Assembly: GCA_963836005.1 (NCBI GenBank)
Contig: CAWIHS010000005.1
Span: 558,001 to 622,000, forward strand
DNA: 64,000 nucleotides
Source: CAWIHS01 sp963836005
Lineage (GTDB): Bacteria; Pseudomonadota; Gammaproteobacteria; GRL18
Direction: 5' to 3'
Shown: positions 11,201 to 20,137 of the stretch, in pieces
How the letters are laid out: every line of letters begins with the position of its first letter
How positions within the stretch are numbered: position 1 is the stretch's first letter
Notes under the pieces: model-generated
Seen by the model: the letters and a program-made list of their open reading frames with translations, nothing else
Told to the model about the DNA's origin: nothing
Databases searched by the model: none
Program-made: the position numbers and the translations under genes

Positions 11201-11358
11201 TTTATCTGATAAGCAAGAGACTCAAGAATTTGAGTACGAGCCCCATCCGCATAAAAATAGCGCGGATCTCTATTAGTATTAAAAGGATTTTCCTTAAGGC
11301 CTAATCTGTCAAAATGCGGCAACTTATATACTCCAAAAACGAAACTATCAAATAACAC
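8287..11358 (-). CDS. DamX-like AAA ATPase with two SPOR domains
   Basis: This is a large DamX/ExeA-type protein, likely an inner-membrane cell-division factor that binds denuded peptidoglycan at the septum. In order: an ExeA-like AAA ATPase with P-loop VIGQEGIGKSHLL (about residues 61-73) and Walker B VLLIDNAHLL; a low-complexity linker with five tandem KEPSAQ-type hexapeptides; a single membrane helix (about 428-452); two similar beta-rich repeats of IPT/TIG type (about 600-790); and two SPOR domains (about 816-886 and 930-1013). At 1023 residues it is far longer than E. coli DamX. Its place between dgt/aroB and gltB matches the damX locus in other gammaproteobacteria. The first residues before the LGLKENPF motif may not all be translated. 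Confidence 0.9.
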   Translation of the reverse strand: MLFDSFVFGVYKLPHFDRLGLKENPFNTNRDPRYFYADGARTQILESLAYQINFSSNIQVVIGQEGIGKSHLLETLAQQIENNWRIGIIRDAGQMDLETLILTILEAFNAPVQDGMDTVEVLETQLAEIAEIGFKPVLLIDNAHLLAADSLRFLLQLSQQKLDNEPYVNIVLFAESVITEYFQTSDLQPFREFIHISLLPKLEKESVVEYLKHRMAVAGFNRESPFSPRIIDHIYESSTGLPEKINFFAGKYLTQSGKGENYIQSADLPGAFGAAGSFASDIHGLEEPSAQKEPSAQKEPSAQKEPSAQKEPSAPKEPPSRQQPSVRQEAGKNSESSFDNAELSSIEKSFYVDNHSPDSDSNAHTIDTSKLDNVAEPLDRLNEQFEEIEKLSAEMVATQSDVYHEILQTELDNSETGLSHDDYGDKHRAAFKLTSLLFPVAVTGLVIVVGMLVYNLFSGNSDQAGTITGPEHKGVMSLDLPQQNTYEPDGKAVDSVRTEENKNVLMDEGQQTSQLKPAINDPEPADTIVIIESPVSKKSPQPLESPQSVEKPQADSYYQGAPLIQINEELLDMSHPQKEPDKVTVKTETFSPPAIRRISPEPFLGSIRRQTVSIHGEGFNAQSRIQLQWGDSSKEFSAELTPEQWQFVNPQQINLLITTGIEAQPWSVTVSHPDGQSSNTQRFNVVPPYAEDIVIKAVNPASLEGADKRRTITITGNGFAANTRLELRWDKQKKIFSQHRTPAQWRQVNDKLIELDINTGVTPRTWTVAAIGTNDQRSNSVDFQVLRSEQKASKPLSKKQLSKLHGPDWLAQQNNDDYTLQIFSSYDKQAVEQLVSNYALQDAAWFKTSRQQGAWYSLTNGRYQSKQSALDAVKSLPAELRRHKPWARSFASIKQQLKSPAQKTAARSGSSNAAASAKTAKTASAKLRDEAWLWTQNPSDYTLQLLAVSNKQAVVNYINTHQLRDKAVYFMTERNGTPLHVLTYGVYSSRDSAVRAQAELQKKLPASKPWIRTFSDIHDLMTP
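10422..10500. repeat. 18-bp tandem repeat inside the damX-like gene
   Basis: Four to five copies of GGCTCTTTTTGCGCTGAA follow one another almost perfectly. On the minus strand they encode the KEPSAQ hexapeptides of the linker between the ATPase and the membrane helix. As the unit is 18 bases, copy-number changes would keep the frame. Confidence 0.9.
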
Positions 11359-11412
11359 TCATTCATTATAACTTTACATCTGCTCTGCGTGTCACCAGGA
11401 ATCTTTTTGATA

Positions 11413-12561
11413 TCAGGTTAATGTCAGCGGGTTGAACAATTTTTCATATTCCCTGATAGCAAAACGATCAGTCATTCCAGCGATATAGTCAGCAATCATT
11501 CTGGCTTGATGACGCTCGGGTTCATCTTTTTCTGCTGACTTTATTCTGGCCTGTACATCCCCGGGTAAGACCCTGATATCATCCATAAAAATATCAAATA
11601 ACGAGCGAATAATAAAGGCTGCTTTCAAGCTCATACGATGTACCCGGTAATGTTGATATAGCTGGCGCATCAGAAATTTCTTCAACGCTTTGTGCTGCGC
11701 ATAACCATCATCACTGAGCATGATCACGGGCTGTTTGCCGCGTATGTCCTCAATGGTTGCAGGCTGTAACTGCTGCAGTCTTGTCTGAGATGATTGAATC
11801 AAATCTATCACCTGAAAATTAATCATGCGGCGTATTGTTTCATGTACCTTGCGACGAGTCGATAGATCTGTATAACGATGATTGACCTGATCAAAAGGTA
11901 TTGCAAACAATGGCTGATCTCTTAAAGACCTGAAATCGATCAACCCTGCGCGTAATCCATCATCAAGATCATGGTTATTATAAGCTATCGCATCAGCAAG
12001 ATTAGCCACCTGCGCCTCCAGAGAAGGCTGGTTGTTATTGATAAAACGTTCTCCAAGCTCTCCCAGACATCGTGCCCTGGCCTTTGAACAATGCTTTAAG
12101 ACACCTTCACGCGCTTCAAATGTTAGATTGAGACCGGAAAACTCAGCATAACGTTCTTCCAGCTGATCAATCACTCGCAGCGATTGCAGGTTATGCTCAA
12201 ATCCGCCAAATTCTTGCATACAGGCATTGAGTGCATCCTGTCCCGCATGACCAAAAGGCGTATGTCCCAGATCATGGGCCAGACAAATGGCTTCAACAAG
12301 ATCTTCATTCAAATATAATACCCTGGCAATAGAACGGCCAATTTGTGCGACTTCGATTGAATGCGTCAGACGGGTGCGAAACATATCCCCTTCATGGTTC
12401 ACAAAAACCTGAGTCTTATATTCAAGACGCCTGAAAGCGGCAGAGTGGATCACTCGATCACGATCACGCTGAAACTGGGAACGGTAATCAGGGGCAGCTT
12501 CATGATACCGCCGTCCCTTTGAATTTTGTTCCGAAACTGCGTAAGGAGCTAGATGAATCAT
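11413..12561 (-). CDS. dgt: dGTP triphosphohydrolase-like HD protein
   Basis: This HD-superfamily enzyme is expected to hydrolyse dGTP or other dNTPs to nucleoside and triphosphate. The metal-binding HD signature is clear: THSIEVAQIGRSIAR followed by LAHDLGHTPFGHAGQDAL. A further conserved segment reads LADAIAYNNHDLDDGLRAG. At 382 residues it belongs to the shorter dGTPase-like subgroup, not the 505-residue E. coli Dgt. It lies between aroB and the damX-like gene on the same strand. Substrate preference cannot be read from sequence. Confidence 0.9.
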   Translation of the reverse strand: MIHLAPYAVSEQNSKGRRYHEAAPDYRSQFQRDRDRVIHSAAFRRLEYKTQVFVNHEGDMFRTRLTHSIEVAQIGRSIARVLYLNEDLVEAICLAHDLGHTPFGHAGQDALNACMQEFGGFEHNLQSLRVIDQLEERYAEFSGLNLTFEAREGVLKHCSKARARCLGELGERFINNNQPSLEAQVANLADAIAYNNHDLDDGLRAGLIDFRSLRDQPLFAIPFDQVNHRYTDLSTRRKVHETIRRMINFQVIDLIQSSQTRLQQLQPATIEDIRGKQPVIMLSDDGYAQHKALKKFLMRQLYQHYRVHRMSLKAAFIIRSLFDIFMDDIRVLPGDVQARIKSAEKDEPERHQARMIADYIAGMTDRFAIREYEKLFNPLTLT

Positions 12562-12693
12562 GCAATTCCAGTGCTAATAGTCCACTAATTTATTGACATT
12601 CATAGATAGCCTGCCTGGCCAGGAAGGCAGCATCCGGCTGTCACCATGTACTTACGCCGCGTAAATGTCCGTTCTGGATGAGCTGCCGTTAGC

Positions 12694-13788
12694 TCAGGCA
12701 GTAGCGAATACTGACAGAGTTTCAAGCAGTTTATCAACTGAAAAATCGGCGCTTATAATGCTTTCCCCAAGAGATTTTATCAGCACCAGATGCAATTGTC
12801 CGTCCAGTACTTTTTTATCTCCGGCCATGAGTTGTAAAAAATCCTCTGTGGACATTTTTTTCTCGCCACCCTCGGGTAATCTGACTGGCAGAGCCGCCTG
12901 TTCAATTAAATGAGTTATTCTTGTGCGCGTTTCAGTACTGATCCAGCCATGTCGGACAGACAAATCCGCCGCCATGACCATGCCAATGGCAACTGCTTCA
13001 CCATGCAGACACTGTCCATACCCCAGACCAGTTTCAATGGCATGACCAAATGTGTGTCCCAGATTAAGCAGTGCTCGTTGACCGGCTTCTCTCTCATCAG
13101 CAGCGACAATCGCTGCTTTATCTTTACAGGAAAATTCTATCGCATAAGCCAGCGCCTGCGGATCTCGCCTGAGCAGTAAATGCATATTGTCTTCCAGCCA
13201 GAAGAAAAAATCCATGCTATTTATCAGTGCATACTTTATCACTTCGGCCAGACCAGCGCTTAGCTGTTTATCATCGAGTGTGTTTAATGTCAGCGTATCA
13301 GCGATAACACATTGAGGCTGATGAAAGCAGCCAAGCATGTTTTTACCCAGAGGATGATTGACTCCGGTTTTTCCACCCACAGAAGAATCGACCTGTGCCA
13401 GCAAAGTAGTAGGGATCTGGATAAAATTGACACCCCGACGATAGATTGCTGCTGCAAACCCGCACATATCACCAACGACACCACCGCCCAGAGCAACCAA
13501 AGTTACCTTTCTGTCCAGATTGTTCTGCATCAAACAATCTATAACAGGCATTATCCCATCGATAGTTTTGTAAACTTCTCCGTCCTGCAAGATGACTGTC
13601 TCGCATTGATAGCCGGTAAATGCCTCGAGTGTCTGCGCTAAATACAAAGGCGCAATGGTTTCATTGGTAACGATAACCAGTTGACGACCCTGTATATAAG
13701 GTTTAATCAGTTCGGCCTTGCCTAATAAACTCTGACCAATAAAGATTGGATATTTCCGTTCTCCAAGGTCAACATATAATGTAATCAT
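12694..13788 (-). CDS. aroB: 3-dehydroquinate synthase
   Basis: AroB converts DAHP to 3-dehydroquinate, step two of the shikimate pathway, using NAD and a divalent metal. The NAD-binding segment LGGGVVGDMCGFAAAIYRRG, the IPTTLLAQVDSSVGGKTGVN stretch and the metal-ligand motif LNLGHTFGHAIE are all present. I take the start at the ATG giving MITLYVDLGERKYPIF (364 residues, normal for AroB). The frame stays open 32 codons further and overlaps aroK, but those residues do not resemble AroB. aroK lies immediately upstream, as in the usual aroKB operon. Confidence 0.96.
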   Translation of the reverse strand: MITLYVDLGERKYPIFIGQSLLGKAELIKPYIQGRQLVIVTNETIAPLYLAQTLEAFTGYQCETVILQDGEVYKTIDGIMPVIDCLMQNNLDRKVTLVALGGGVVGDMCGFAAAIYRRGVNFIQIPTTLLAQVDSSVGGKTGVNHPLGKNMLGCFHQPQCVIADTLTLNTLDDKQLSAGLAEVIKYALINSMDFFFWLEDNMHLLLRRDPQALAYAIEFSCKDKAAIVAADEREAGQRALLNLGHTFGHAIETGLGYGQCLHGEAVAIGMVMAADLSVRHGWISTETRTRITHLIEQAALPVRLPEGGEKKMSTEDFLQLMAGDKKVLDGQLHLVLIKSLGESIISADFSVDKLLETLSVFATA

Positions 13789-13825
13789 AGTCGGTAAATA
13801 AACATCTTTAGCAGAACGGTTTTGT

Positions 13826-14350
13826 TCAGCAATTGAGATAATGATGCAAACGATCTGCCATTGCGGTAACAGCAGCATTAACACTCATATGATTCGTTTC
13901 AAGAATGATATCAGCCATGCCTCTGTATAATGGATCACGTTCACGCATGAGTTGTTCTAATTTTGCCCGGGGATCTGCCGTCTGCAGTAAGGGTCTGTTT
14001 TTATCTTTTGCGGTTCTTTCCAGCAACTGGTCAATTTCAGCATGCAGATAGATAACTATTCCTGAACGTTTGAGCGCCAGGCGATTGTGCTCTTTTAATA
14101 CTGCCCCGCCGCCCGTGGCCAGAACAATGTGTTTTTTTTGCACCAGCTGGCTGATCACTTCCTGCTCACGCTTTCTGAAACCTTCCTCACCCTCAAGTTC
14201 AAAAATTAGCGGTATCGATACACCCGTGCGGTCTTCAATTTCTTTATCGCTATCATAAAAATCGAAATTCAATTGTTGGGCAATTTGCCGTCCAATAGTG
14301 GTTTTACCTGCACCCATTGGGCCAATTATATTTAAATTACTATTAATCAT
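13826..14350 (-). CDS. aroK: Shikimate kinase
   Basis: AroK phosphorylates shikimate at the 3-hydroxyl. The 174-residue protein carries the P-loop GPMGAGKTTIG (about residues 11-21), the shikimate-binding Asp in DSDKEIE, the RKREQEV segment and ATGGGAVL. It is directly upstream of aroB on the same strand. In gammaproteobacteria the pair often sits downstream of pilQ, as here, though 623 bases and a strong terminator separate them. Confidence 0.96.
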   Translation of the reverse strand: MINSNLNIIGPMGAGKTTIGRQIAQQLNFDFYDSDKEIEDRTGVSIPLIFELEGEEGFRKREQEVISQLVQKKHIVLATGGGAVLKEHNRLALKRSGIVIYLHAEIDQLLERTAKDKNRPLLQTADPRAKLEQLMRERDPLYRGMADIILETNHMSVNAAVTAMADRLHHYLNC

Positions 14351-14921
14351 TCATACGTAGTACTTAAGGAGAATCAGGCATTTGTGAAACAAATACCCGA
14401 TTCAACATGTATATTTTGCTTAAGAACTAACCTATGATTAATTATTGGATAATTCATAAACCAGAGGTAAAAAATAATTTACCCCAACTATATAAACATC
14501 AGTGCTTATCTTCGATCCTGAAAACCGGATACCACCAATTCAGTTCAAGATAGTTAATATGACAAATAGCCAGCATTTATTCAAGCTATAATTATAACAA
14601 CTACTGGCGAATCTGTCCGTCTGAGTTACATCTGCATAACACAGTTAAACTAGCTATGAGCGGCCAAGGCACTGAATCTTCATCAGTTTGCAGGCAAAAA
14701 CTTCCAGCCATTTAAATAGAGTCGAGTTAGATATCATATTTGTACAGTACGTTCCTTCCCATTTTCAGGGGGAAGGCCAGGCTGGGGGTAACACTATAAT
14801 GTGAAGAACCTTAAAAAGCTGTTCAGAAATAGTGCCCATAACGCACAAGACCCTGCACTACCTCATTTCGTTGAGATTAACCGCCATGTGACAGAGCCTG
14901 TTTAGACGGCTATACAATAAA
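14351..14921. other. Intergenic region between aroK and the pilQ terminator
   Basis: No open frame of convincing length is present. The stretch is AT-rich and should contain the aroKB promoter. It includes one copy of a GC-rich palindromic repeat listed separately at 14751. I see nothing else that I can name. Confidence 0.5.
14751..14791. repeat. REP-like palindromic element
   Basis: The hairpin TTCCTTCCC / GGGGGAAGG is followed by CCAGGCTGGGGGT. The same hairpin-plus-tail design recurs at 38.8, 41.0 and 53.0 kb and inside the 193-bp arrays at 57-63 kb, so it is a dispersed family. Confidence 0.75.
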
Positions 14922-14951
14922 AAAGGGCTGTCGGAATTCCGACAGCCCTTT
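14922..14951 (-). terminator. Rho-independent terminator of the pil operon
   Basis: A perfect inverted repeat with 15-base arms (AAAGGGCTGTCGGAA and its complement) stands 22 bases past the pilQ stop. Read in the minus direction it is followed by a T-run (TTTTTTATTG), the classic intrinsic terminator form. Confidence 0.92.
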
Positions 14952-14973
14952 TGCATTACTGGAGAAAACCTGC

Positions 14974-17091
14974 TTATCTGACGGATAGAGTCTCATCCAT
15001 AATCTTAGGTGTAATAAAGATAATCAGCTCATCTTTTTTATCTTTATCATTATTCACTCTAAAAGCCTGACCGATGACAGGGATGTCACCCAGCAGAGGA
15101 ATTTTATCGACCTGTGATCCCTGGTCATGTTCGAAAACTCCGCCCAGAACTACGGTATCACCATTATCCACCAGCACCGATGTTTCAATTTGTTTGGTTT
15201 CAATGGCCGGAGCTGAACCAAAACCGATGGGAACCAGTACATCCGTAGGTGAATCTTTATTAATTTTCAAATCCATAAAGACTTTATCACCGGGAATAAT
15301 CAATGGCGTCACTTCCAGGCTTAAAACTGCATCTTTAAAGTTAACACTGGTATTGCCGCCCGTACCGCTTTGAGCCAGATAAGGAATTTCTGTACCCTGT
15401 TTAATGATGGCGGGGCTGCCGTTCGCAGTCACGACTCTGGGGCTGGAGATAAGTCTGGAAGTGCCCTCAACCTGTGAGGCAGAAATTTCCAGATCCACCA
15501 GATAGCCGCTGCTTAACAGACCAAAGGTCAAGCCAAGAATGTTTTTCTGTGGTGCACCCAGATCGACCTGGAAAGCAGCGGTTTGATCGCCCATCGGATT
15601 AGGCGGCAACAGACCGTTTATACCGCTGGTAGGCTGGCCGGGGTTTCTGTATTGGCCATTTTTAGTAGATCTGACATTCCAGTTAATCCCCATATCCTTT
15701 TCAAAACCGCTGGAAGCTGAAACAACTCTGGAATCAATCAGCACCTGTTTAATCGGAGTGTCCAGTTCAGCAATCAGCTTTCTCAGCTGGGCGATATTTC
15801 TCGACGTGTCACTGACTATCAGTTTATTGGTTCTATCATCTCCGATAATCGTACCACGACTGGAAATCAGAGACGCACCTTCACCGCCATCATCGCTTAG
15901 ATCTGCCTCATCACTCACCATGTTTTTTTCTGCTTCATGAGCACCGAGATCATTTAACAGATTGACCACAGCTGTGGCAGTCACATATTGCAGTTGTATG
16001 GTTTCAGTCACGATAGGCAGCAAATCAGCAATCTGCTTCATGGCTTCAAGTTCCTGCTTTTCAATCGCCGCCAGTTCCTCGGCTGGAGCTACACGCATCA
16101 CATTACCATCCTCACGCATTCCCAGGCCTTTGGTCTTCAAAATAATATCCAGCGCCTGGTCCCAGGGTACATTTTTTAATCTCAGGGTAATACTGCCGTT
16201 GACCGTATCACTGGTAACCATGTTTTTACCGGTAAAGTCTGCAATCAATTGCAGTACCGCTCGGACCTCAATATCCTGGAAGTTCAGTGACAGCCGCTCT
16301 CCGGTATACCCAAATTTGGCTTTGGCCTTGGCTTCTTTTTGTTCCTTGGTTAACCCCTTGATCTCGACCGTAAAAGAATTTCCCGCCTGATAGCCAAGGT
16401 GTTCAACTTCACCTTTAGTATCCACAATCATCTTCACACCATGGCCCGCAGCATAAGTATCAACAAAAGAAACCGGTGTGTTGAAATCATTGACATCCAG
16501 TCGTCTTTCCAGCTCCCTGGGGAGAGAAACATTGGCCATATCTATGACTAATTTATTATATTCCTGCTTTAAATTGACATTTTGCGGCTGACCGGAAAAA
16601 TTGATGATAATATTGCCTTCACCCTGTTCACCGACTCTGAAATCAATATCTTTAACCGCATAACGATCGAGTGAACTGGTTGACCTGGCCACTTTGGCTT
16701 TATCCAGGGTAATCACGACCTTGTTACCGTCGACCTGAGCAGAATACGGGGTCAGGTCAACCAGGTTTAATACGACTCGTGTACGCCCGCCCGCTTCTAC
16801 TGCGGTGATACTCCGCGCCAGGCCAATACCTATCGCCTGCCTTTTTTTATCCAGTGACACACCGGTCGCGGGAAAATCAAAGGCTATCCTGGCGGGACTA
16901 TCAATAGTGAAGGAGCCCGGTTCAGACGCGGCTTGACTGAAAAATAATACCACCTGAACCTTATCCCCGGGCATGGCTGCGAAGGACATATTTTCAAGCA
17001 TATTAACTGCCTGAACTGCCGATACCGAGCCGATACAAAGCATCCATAACATAACGGCTATAAATTGTTTAAAATATATTTTTCCATTCAT
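14974..17091 (-). CDS. pilQ: Type IV pilus secretin PilQ
   Basis: PilQ forms the outer-membrane gated channel through which the type IV pilus exits. The 705-residue protein has a signal peptide (MNGKIYFKQFIAVMLWMLCI and on to about residue 28) and two AMIN domains (to about residue 240) that bind peptidoglycan. The STN/secretin N0 region includes LSLNFQDIEVRAVLQLIADF and is followed by an N1-type segment. The secretin core ends with the VLGGVFEHDQ, KIPLLGDIPVIGQAFR and ELIIFITPKIM motifs. It is the last gene of pilMNOPQ and has a strong terminator. Confidence 0.96.
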   Translation of the reverse strand: MNGKIYFKQFIAVMLWMLCIGSVSAVQAVNMLENMSFAAMPGDKVQVVLFFSQAASEPGSFTIDSPARIAFDFPATGVSLDKKRQAIGIGLARSITAVEAGGRTRVVLNLVDLTPYSAQVDGNKVVITLDKAKVARSTSSLDRYAVKDIDFRVGEQGEGNIIINFSGQPQNVNLKQEYNKLVIDMANVSLPRELERRLDVNDFNTPVSFVDTYAAGHGVKMIVDTKGEVEHLGYQAGNSFTVEIKGLTKEQKEAKAKAKFGYTGERLSLNFQDIEVRAVLQLIADFTGKNMVTSDTVNGSITLRLKNVPWDQALDIILKTKGLGMREDGNVMRVAPAEELAAIEKQELEAMKQIADLLPIVTETIQLQYVTATAVVNLLNDLGAHEAEKNMVSDEADLSDDGGEGASLISSRGTIIGDDRTNKLIVSDTSRNIAQLRKLIAELDTPIKQVLIDSRVVSASSGFEKDMGINWNVRSTKNGQYRNPGQPTSGINGLLPPNPMGDQTAAFQVDLGAPQKNILGLTFGLLSSGYLVDLEISASQVEGTSRLISSPRVVTANGSPAIIKQGTEIPYLAQSGTGGNTSVNFKDAVLSLEVTPLIIPGDKVFMDLKINKDSPTDVLVPIGFGSAPAIETKQIETSVLVDNGDTVVLGGVFEHDQGSQVDKIPLLGDIPVIGQAFRVNNDKDKKDELIIFITPKIMDETLSVR

Positions 17092-17208
17092 AATATTCTC
17101 ACTAATATGTCCCAGATTATTGATAATTAATTTTATTATTATTTTGTTGTTATTTTAATAACATTCCAGTGCCTAGAAATACAACCAAATAAAACAATGT
17201 CGCTTGAA

Positions 17209-17712
17209 TTATTCGCTTAAAGCAATCGAAGCGTCACGAGGTATCCAACCTTTTTTATTAGCAATCAACTCTACCAGAGAAATCGCTTCTTCATTCACAG
17301 CTGTTACACGGCCATTATTTCTGCCCATGTATTGCCCTTCTTTCACTCGATGTAACAAACCATCAGGATCTTTAATCAACACCCATTCAGTTTCATCTTG
17401 CTCCATAGAACCTACCATTCTCAGACTATCCAGCGAAAACTCTTCCAGAGGTTCCTTGGGACGTGATTCATCCGGCCTTGGTCCTCGGTACATTCCTTCG
17501 GCAATTTCAATATCAATCACCGGTTTGAAAGGATCTCGAATTCCAGTTGCAGAATATTCAAAAGCGGGTTGGTGTTTGATTTCAGGCAATGGTTCGACCT
17601 CACCCTTGTAAGTTGCTTTGGTCTTTTCTACATACGTCTGAAGATCGCTCATATCATTGCTGACACAACCTGATATAGCGATAACGGTAAATAATGGCAG
17701 TAAAATTTTCAT
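17209..17712 (-). CDS. pilP: Type IV pilus assembly lipoprotein PilP
   Basis: PilP is an inner-membrane lipoprotein linking the PilNO complex to the secretin PilQ. The 167-residue protein has a lipoprotein signal (MKILLPLFTVIAISGC) with the lipobox Cys at residue 16, an unstructured stretch, and a C-terminal beta domain with RDPFKPV, LRMVGSMEQ and VKEGQYMGRNNGRV, all typical of PilP. It lies between pilO and pilQ with about 117 bases on each side, longer than the tight spacing of pilMNO. Confidence 0.95.
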   Translation of the reverse strand: MKILLPLFTVIAISGCVSNDMSDLQTYVEKTKATYKGEVEPLPEIKHQPAFEYSATGIRDPFKPVIDIEIAEGMYRGPRPDESRPKEPLEEFSLDSLRMVGSMEQDETEWVLIKDPDGLLHRVKEGQYMGRNNGRVTAVNEEAISLVELIANKKGWIPRDASIALSE

Positions 17713-17829
17713 AAGAACATGCTCTCAGCAATTTTTTTTATTCTGGATAATTTATCTTAGTGTATTTATGCATAATTAAATGTTAACCGGTACATAAATA
17801 CAGAAGATACAACCCTGTGCAAATAATTA

Positions 17830-18480
17830 TTATCTATTTTTCTTGGGCTTTCTTCTGGTGTTCGTCATTTCGTCCTCATCCAGATAGCGATAGGTTTTTG
17901 CGACCAGAGTAATATTTAACAGCTTATCCTCATCGATCCCAAGGTCTTCTTTTTGTTTAGACTCTTTTGAATTGGTCGGAGAAATGACGACATTATGTAT
18001 CGTTACAATACGCGGTAACGCCGCTAGTCCTGATACAAATCCGCCAAAATCATGATAAGTCCCTGTAACACTAATATTAACCGGTAATTCAGCATAGAAC
18101 TCCTTGCGGACCTCATCTGATGGTTTGAATAAACTGAATTCCAGCCCATTACTTAAACCGGTCTGGGATACTTCAACCAGCAAACCTGCTACTTCAGTTT
18201 TTTGCGGTAACTGACGCAGCATACTGCCAAATCGTTTTTCCATTTCAACCATTTGTTGTTTATAAGCTTCAAGGTTAGCGGCTTTACCCTGCTTTTGCTT
18301 GAACTCGTCTTTGAGAGGTTGTTCTTTGCTTTCAACAACTTTTAGCTCAGCAATCTTGTCCTGGGTAAAATACCAGTACCCAGCACCCAGAACTGCTGCA
18401 AATATCAGTGTCACTGCAAGCAGCCTGGCAGCCAGCGGCCAACGTCCTATATTATTAAAATCCAGTTCATTCAGATCCAT
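17830..18480 (-). CDS. pilO: Type IV pilus assembly protein PilO
   Basis: PilO is a bitopic inner-membrane protein that pairs with PilN and aligns the pilus machine. It starts MDLNELDFNNIGRWPLAARL, has one membrane helix (about residues 18-40), a coiled coil rich in Lys and Glu, and a ferredoxin-like periplasmic domain ending with LLNITLVAKTYRYL. The length of 216 residues is usual. It follows pilN by five bases. Confidence 0.94.
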   Translation of the reverse strand: MDLNELDFNNIGRWPLAARLLAVTLIFAAVLGAGYWYFTQDKIAELKVVESKEQPLKDEFKQKQGKAANLEAYKQQMVEMEKRFGSMLRQLPQKTEVAGLLVEVSQTGLSNGLEFSLFKPSDEVRKEFYAELPVNISVTGTYHDFGGFVSGLAALPRIVTIHNVVISPTNSKESKQKEDLGIDEDKLLNITLVAKTYRYLDEDEMTNTRRKPKKNR

Positions 18481-18485
18481 AACTG

Positions 18486-19067
18486 CTACCCTTTGTTGTT
18501 ATTTTTTTTCTTGTCTTCTACAGGAGAATCCTGTGTTGACGTCAGCGTGAATTGACTGTAGCCAATATTATCCAAACCTTGTTTCTTGGTCTTAATAACC
18601 TTTAAACTGGGATTTTTAAGCCACTCTGCATGATCAATATTTCTCATATAAGCGGAAACACGTGCATTAGACTGTGCAATTCCATCAAATGTTAAGACAT
18701 TGTTCTTCTGTGCAAATCTGGTCAAATGCACTCCTTCAGGGACAGTTTTCACCATCTCGTCCAGTAGATGAACACTATCAGAACGATTCGCCTGAAGTTC
18801 CTGAATCACGTCCATGCGCGCCAGCAGATCATGTTTCTTTTTCTCCAGTTCCCTGATTTCAGCAATCGCCCGGTCTACTTTTTTGATCTCGCTTTGCAGA
18901 TAACCGTTTCTTGACTCCTGATAGTCAATCATACTATTTAGCTGCCACTGAACTGCAAAAACAGCTGCAATACCCAGCAAAACAGCACCCACCAGCATCG
19001 TATAAAATTCCTGTACGAGCTGATTGCGCTTTTCTTCGCGCCAGTTGAGTAAGTTAATTGAGGCCAT
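18486..19067 (-). CDS. pilN: Type IV pilus assembly protein PilN
   Basis: PilN begins MASINLLNWREEKRNQ. The INLLPWR-like peptide is the cytoplasmic hook that binds PilM. A membrane helix (about residues 22-45) and a coiled-coil plus ferredoxin-like periplasmic domain follow. The ATG overlaps the pilM stop as TAATG, pointing to coupled translation. Confidence 0.95.
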   Translation of the reverse strand: MASINLLNWREEKRNQLVQEFYTMLVGAVLLGIAAVFAVQWQLNSMIDYQESRNGYLQSEIKKVDRAIAEIRELEKKKHDLLARMDVIQELQANRSDSVHLLDEMVKTVPEGVHLTRFAQKNNVLTFDGIAQSNARVSAYMRNIDHAEWLKNPSLKVIKTKKQGLDNIGYSQFTLTSTQDSPVEDKKKNNNKG

Positions 19068-20137
19068 TAATCAAAACTCCTTAAGGCAAGTCCACAAGAA
19101 ATCATCAATGCGGGAGCATCGTTACTCAAGACCTGTGCTTTAATTTTCGATGCGAGTGACATGCTCGCAAATGGATTTGCGATAGAGGTGCTAATGCTTA
19201 AACGTTCTTCTATCATCTGGTCGATATCGGCTATGGAAGCACACCCTCCTGCCAGGACTAAATGATCGACAGAACTGTATTGACTTGAAGAAAAGAAGAA
19301 TTGTAAAGAACGGCTAATCTGTTGTGTCATTGCCTCTTTGAACGGCTCTAACACCTCCGGAACATAGGTATCGGGAAGACCACCCTGTTTTTTCGCCATA
19401 CCGGCTTCCTCATAAGACAGACCGTATCGACGTTGAATTTCTTCTGTCAATTGTTTGCCGCCAAATACCGCTTCACGGGTATAGATAGTCTTCATGTCAT
19501 GCAGAACGCTTAATGTGGTCATTGTTGCACCCACGTCAAAAACAGCAACTGTCATACCTTCGGCGCCATTAGGCAGCTGTGCAGAAAGCAATGAAAAGGC
19601 ATTTTCCATCGCATAGGCTTCCACATCGATAACCTTTGGCGTCAGTCCGCCCAGATCGGCAGCGGCCACTCTGATATCTACGTTCTCACTTCTTGAAGCA
19701 GCCAGCAGAACATCCATCAACTCCGGGGAATTTTCATTGGGTCCCTGAACTTCGAAATCCAGGTTCACTTCATCCAGAGAATAGGGAATATACTGATCGG
19801 CTTCAACCATGATTTGACTTTCCAGATCATCTTCTGACAAATCAGACGGCATCTGGACAATTTTTGTGATCACTGACGAACCCGCCACAGCCAGTGATGC
19901 GTTTTTGAGTTTGGTTCCGGAACGTTTAACAGCTTTACGGATCGCCTCGCCTACAGCGTCAACATCAGTGATGTTTTTTTCCGTCACTGAATTTGGCGGT
20001 AGAGGTTCGACTGTGTATGACTCAACCCTGTATTTGCTGCCGCTTCTTGATAGTTCCAGAAGCTTAACAGCGGACGAGCTGACATCAACACCCAGCAGGT
20101 TATGTGTTTTAGTTCCGAAGATATGTGCAAATGTCAA
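19067..20137 (-). CDS. pilM: Type IV pilus assembly ATPase-like protein PilM
   Basis: PilM is a cytosolic actin/FtsA-like protein that binds the N-terminus of PilN. It shows the nucleotide-fold elements NLLGVDVSSSAVKLLEL near the start, AVFDVGATMTTLSVL in the middle and LVLAGGCASIADI near the end. I choose a TTG start, because AAGGA lies seven bases before it and the result, 356 residues beginning LTFAHIFGTKTHNL, matches the family. The frame is open 18 codons further to an ATG at 20191, but those residues look unlike PilM. It is the first gene of pilMNOPQ and divergent from ponA. Confidence 0.93.
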   Translation of the reverse strand: MTFAHIFGTKTHNLLGVDVSSSAVKLLELSRSGSKYRVESYTVEPLPPNSVTEKNITDVDAVGEAIRKAVKRSGTKLKNASLAVAGSSVITKIVQMPSDLSEDDLESQIMVEADQYIPYSLDEVNLDFEVQGPNENSPELMDVLLAASRSENVDIRVAAADLGGLTPKVIDVEAYAMENAFSLLSAQLPNGAEGMTVAVFDVGATMTTLSVLHDMKTIYTREAVFGGKQLTEEIQRRYGLSYEEAGMAKKQGGLPDTYVPEVLEPFKEAMTQQISRSLQFFFSSSQYSSVDHLVLAGGCASIADIDQMIEERLSISTSIANPFASMSLASKIKAQVLSNDAPALMISCGLALRSFD

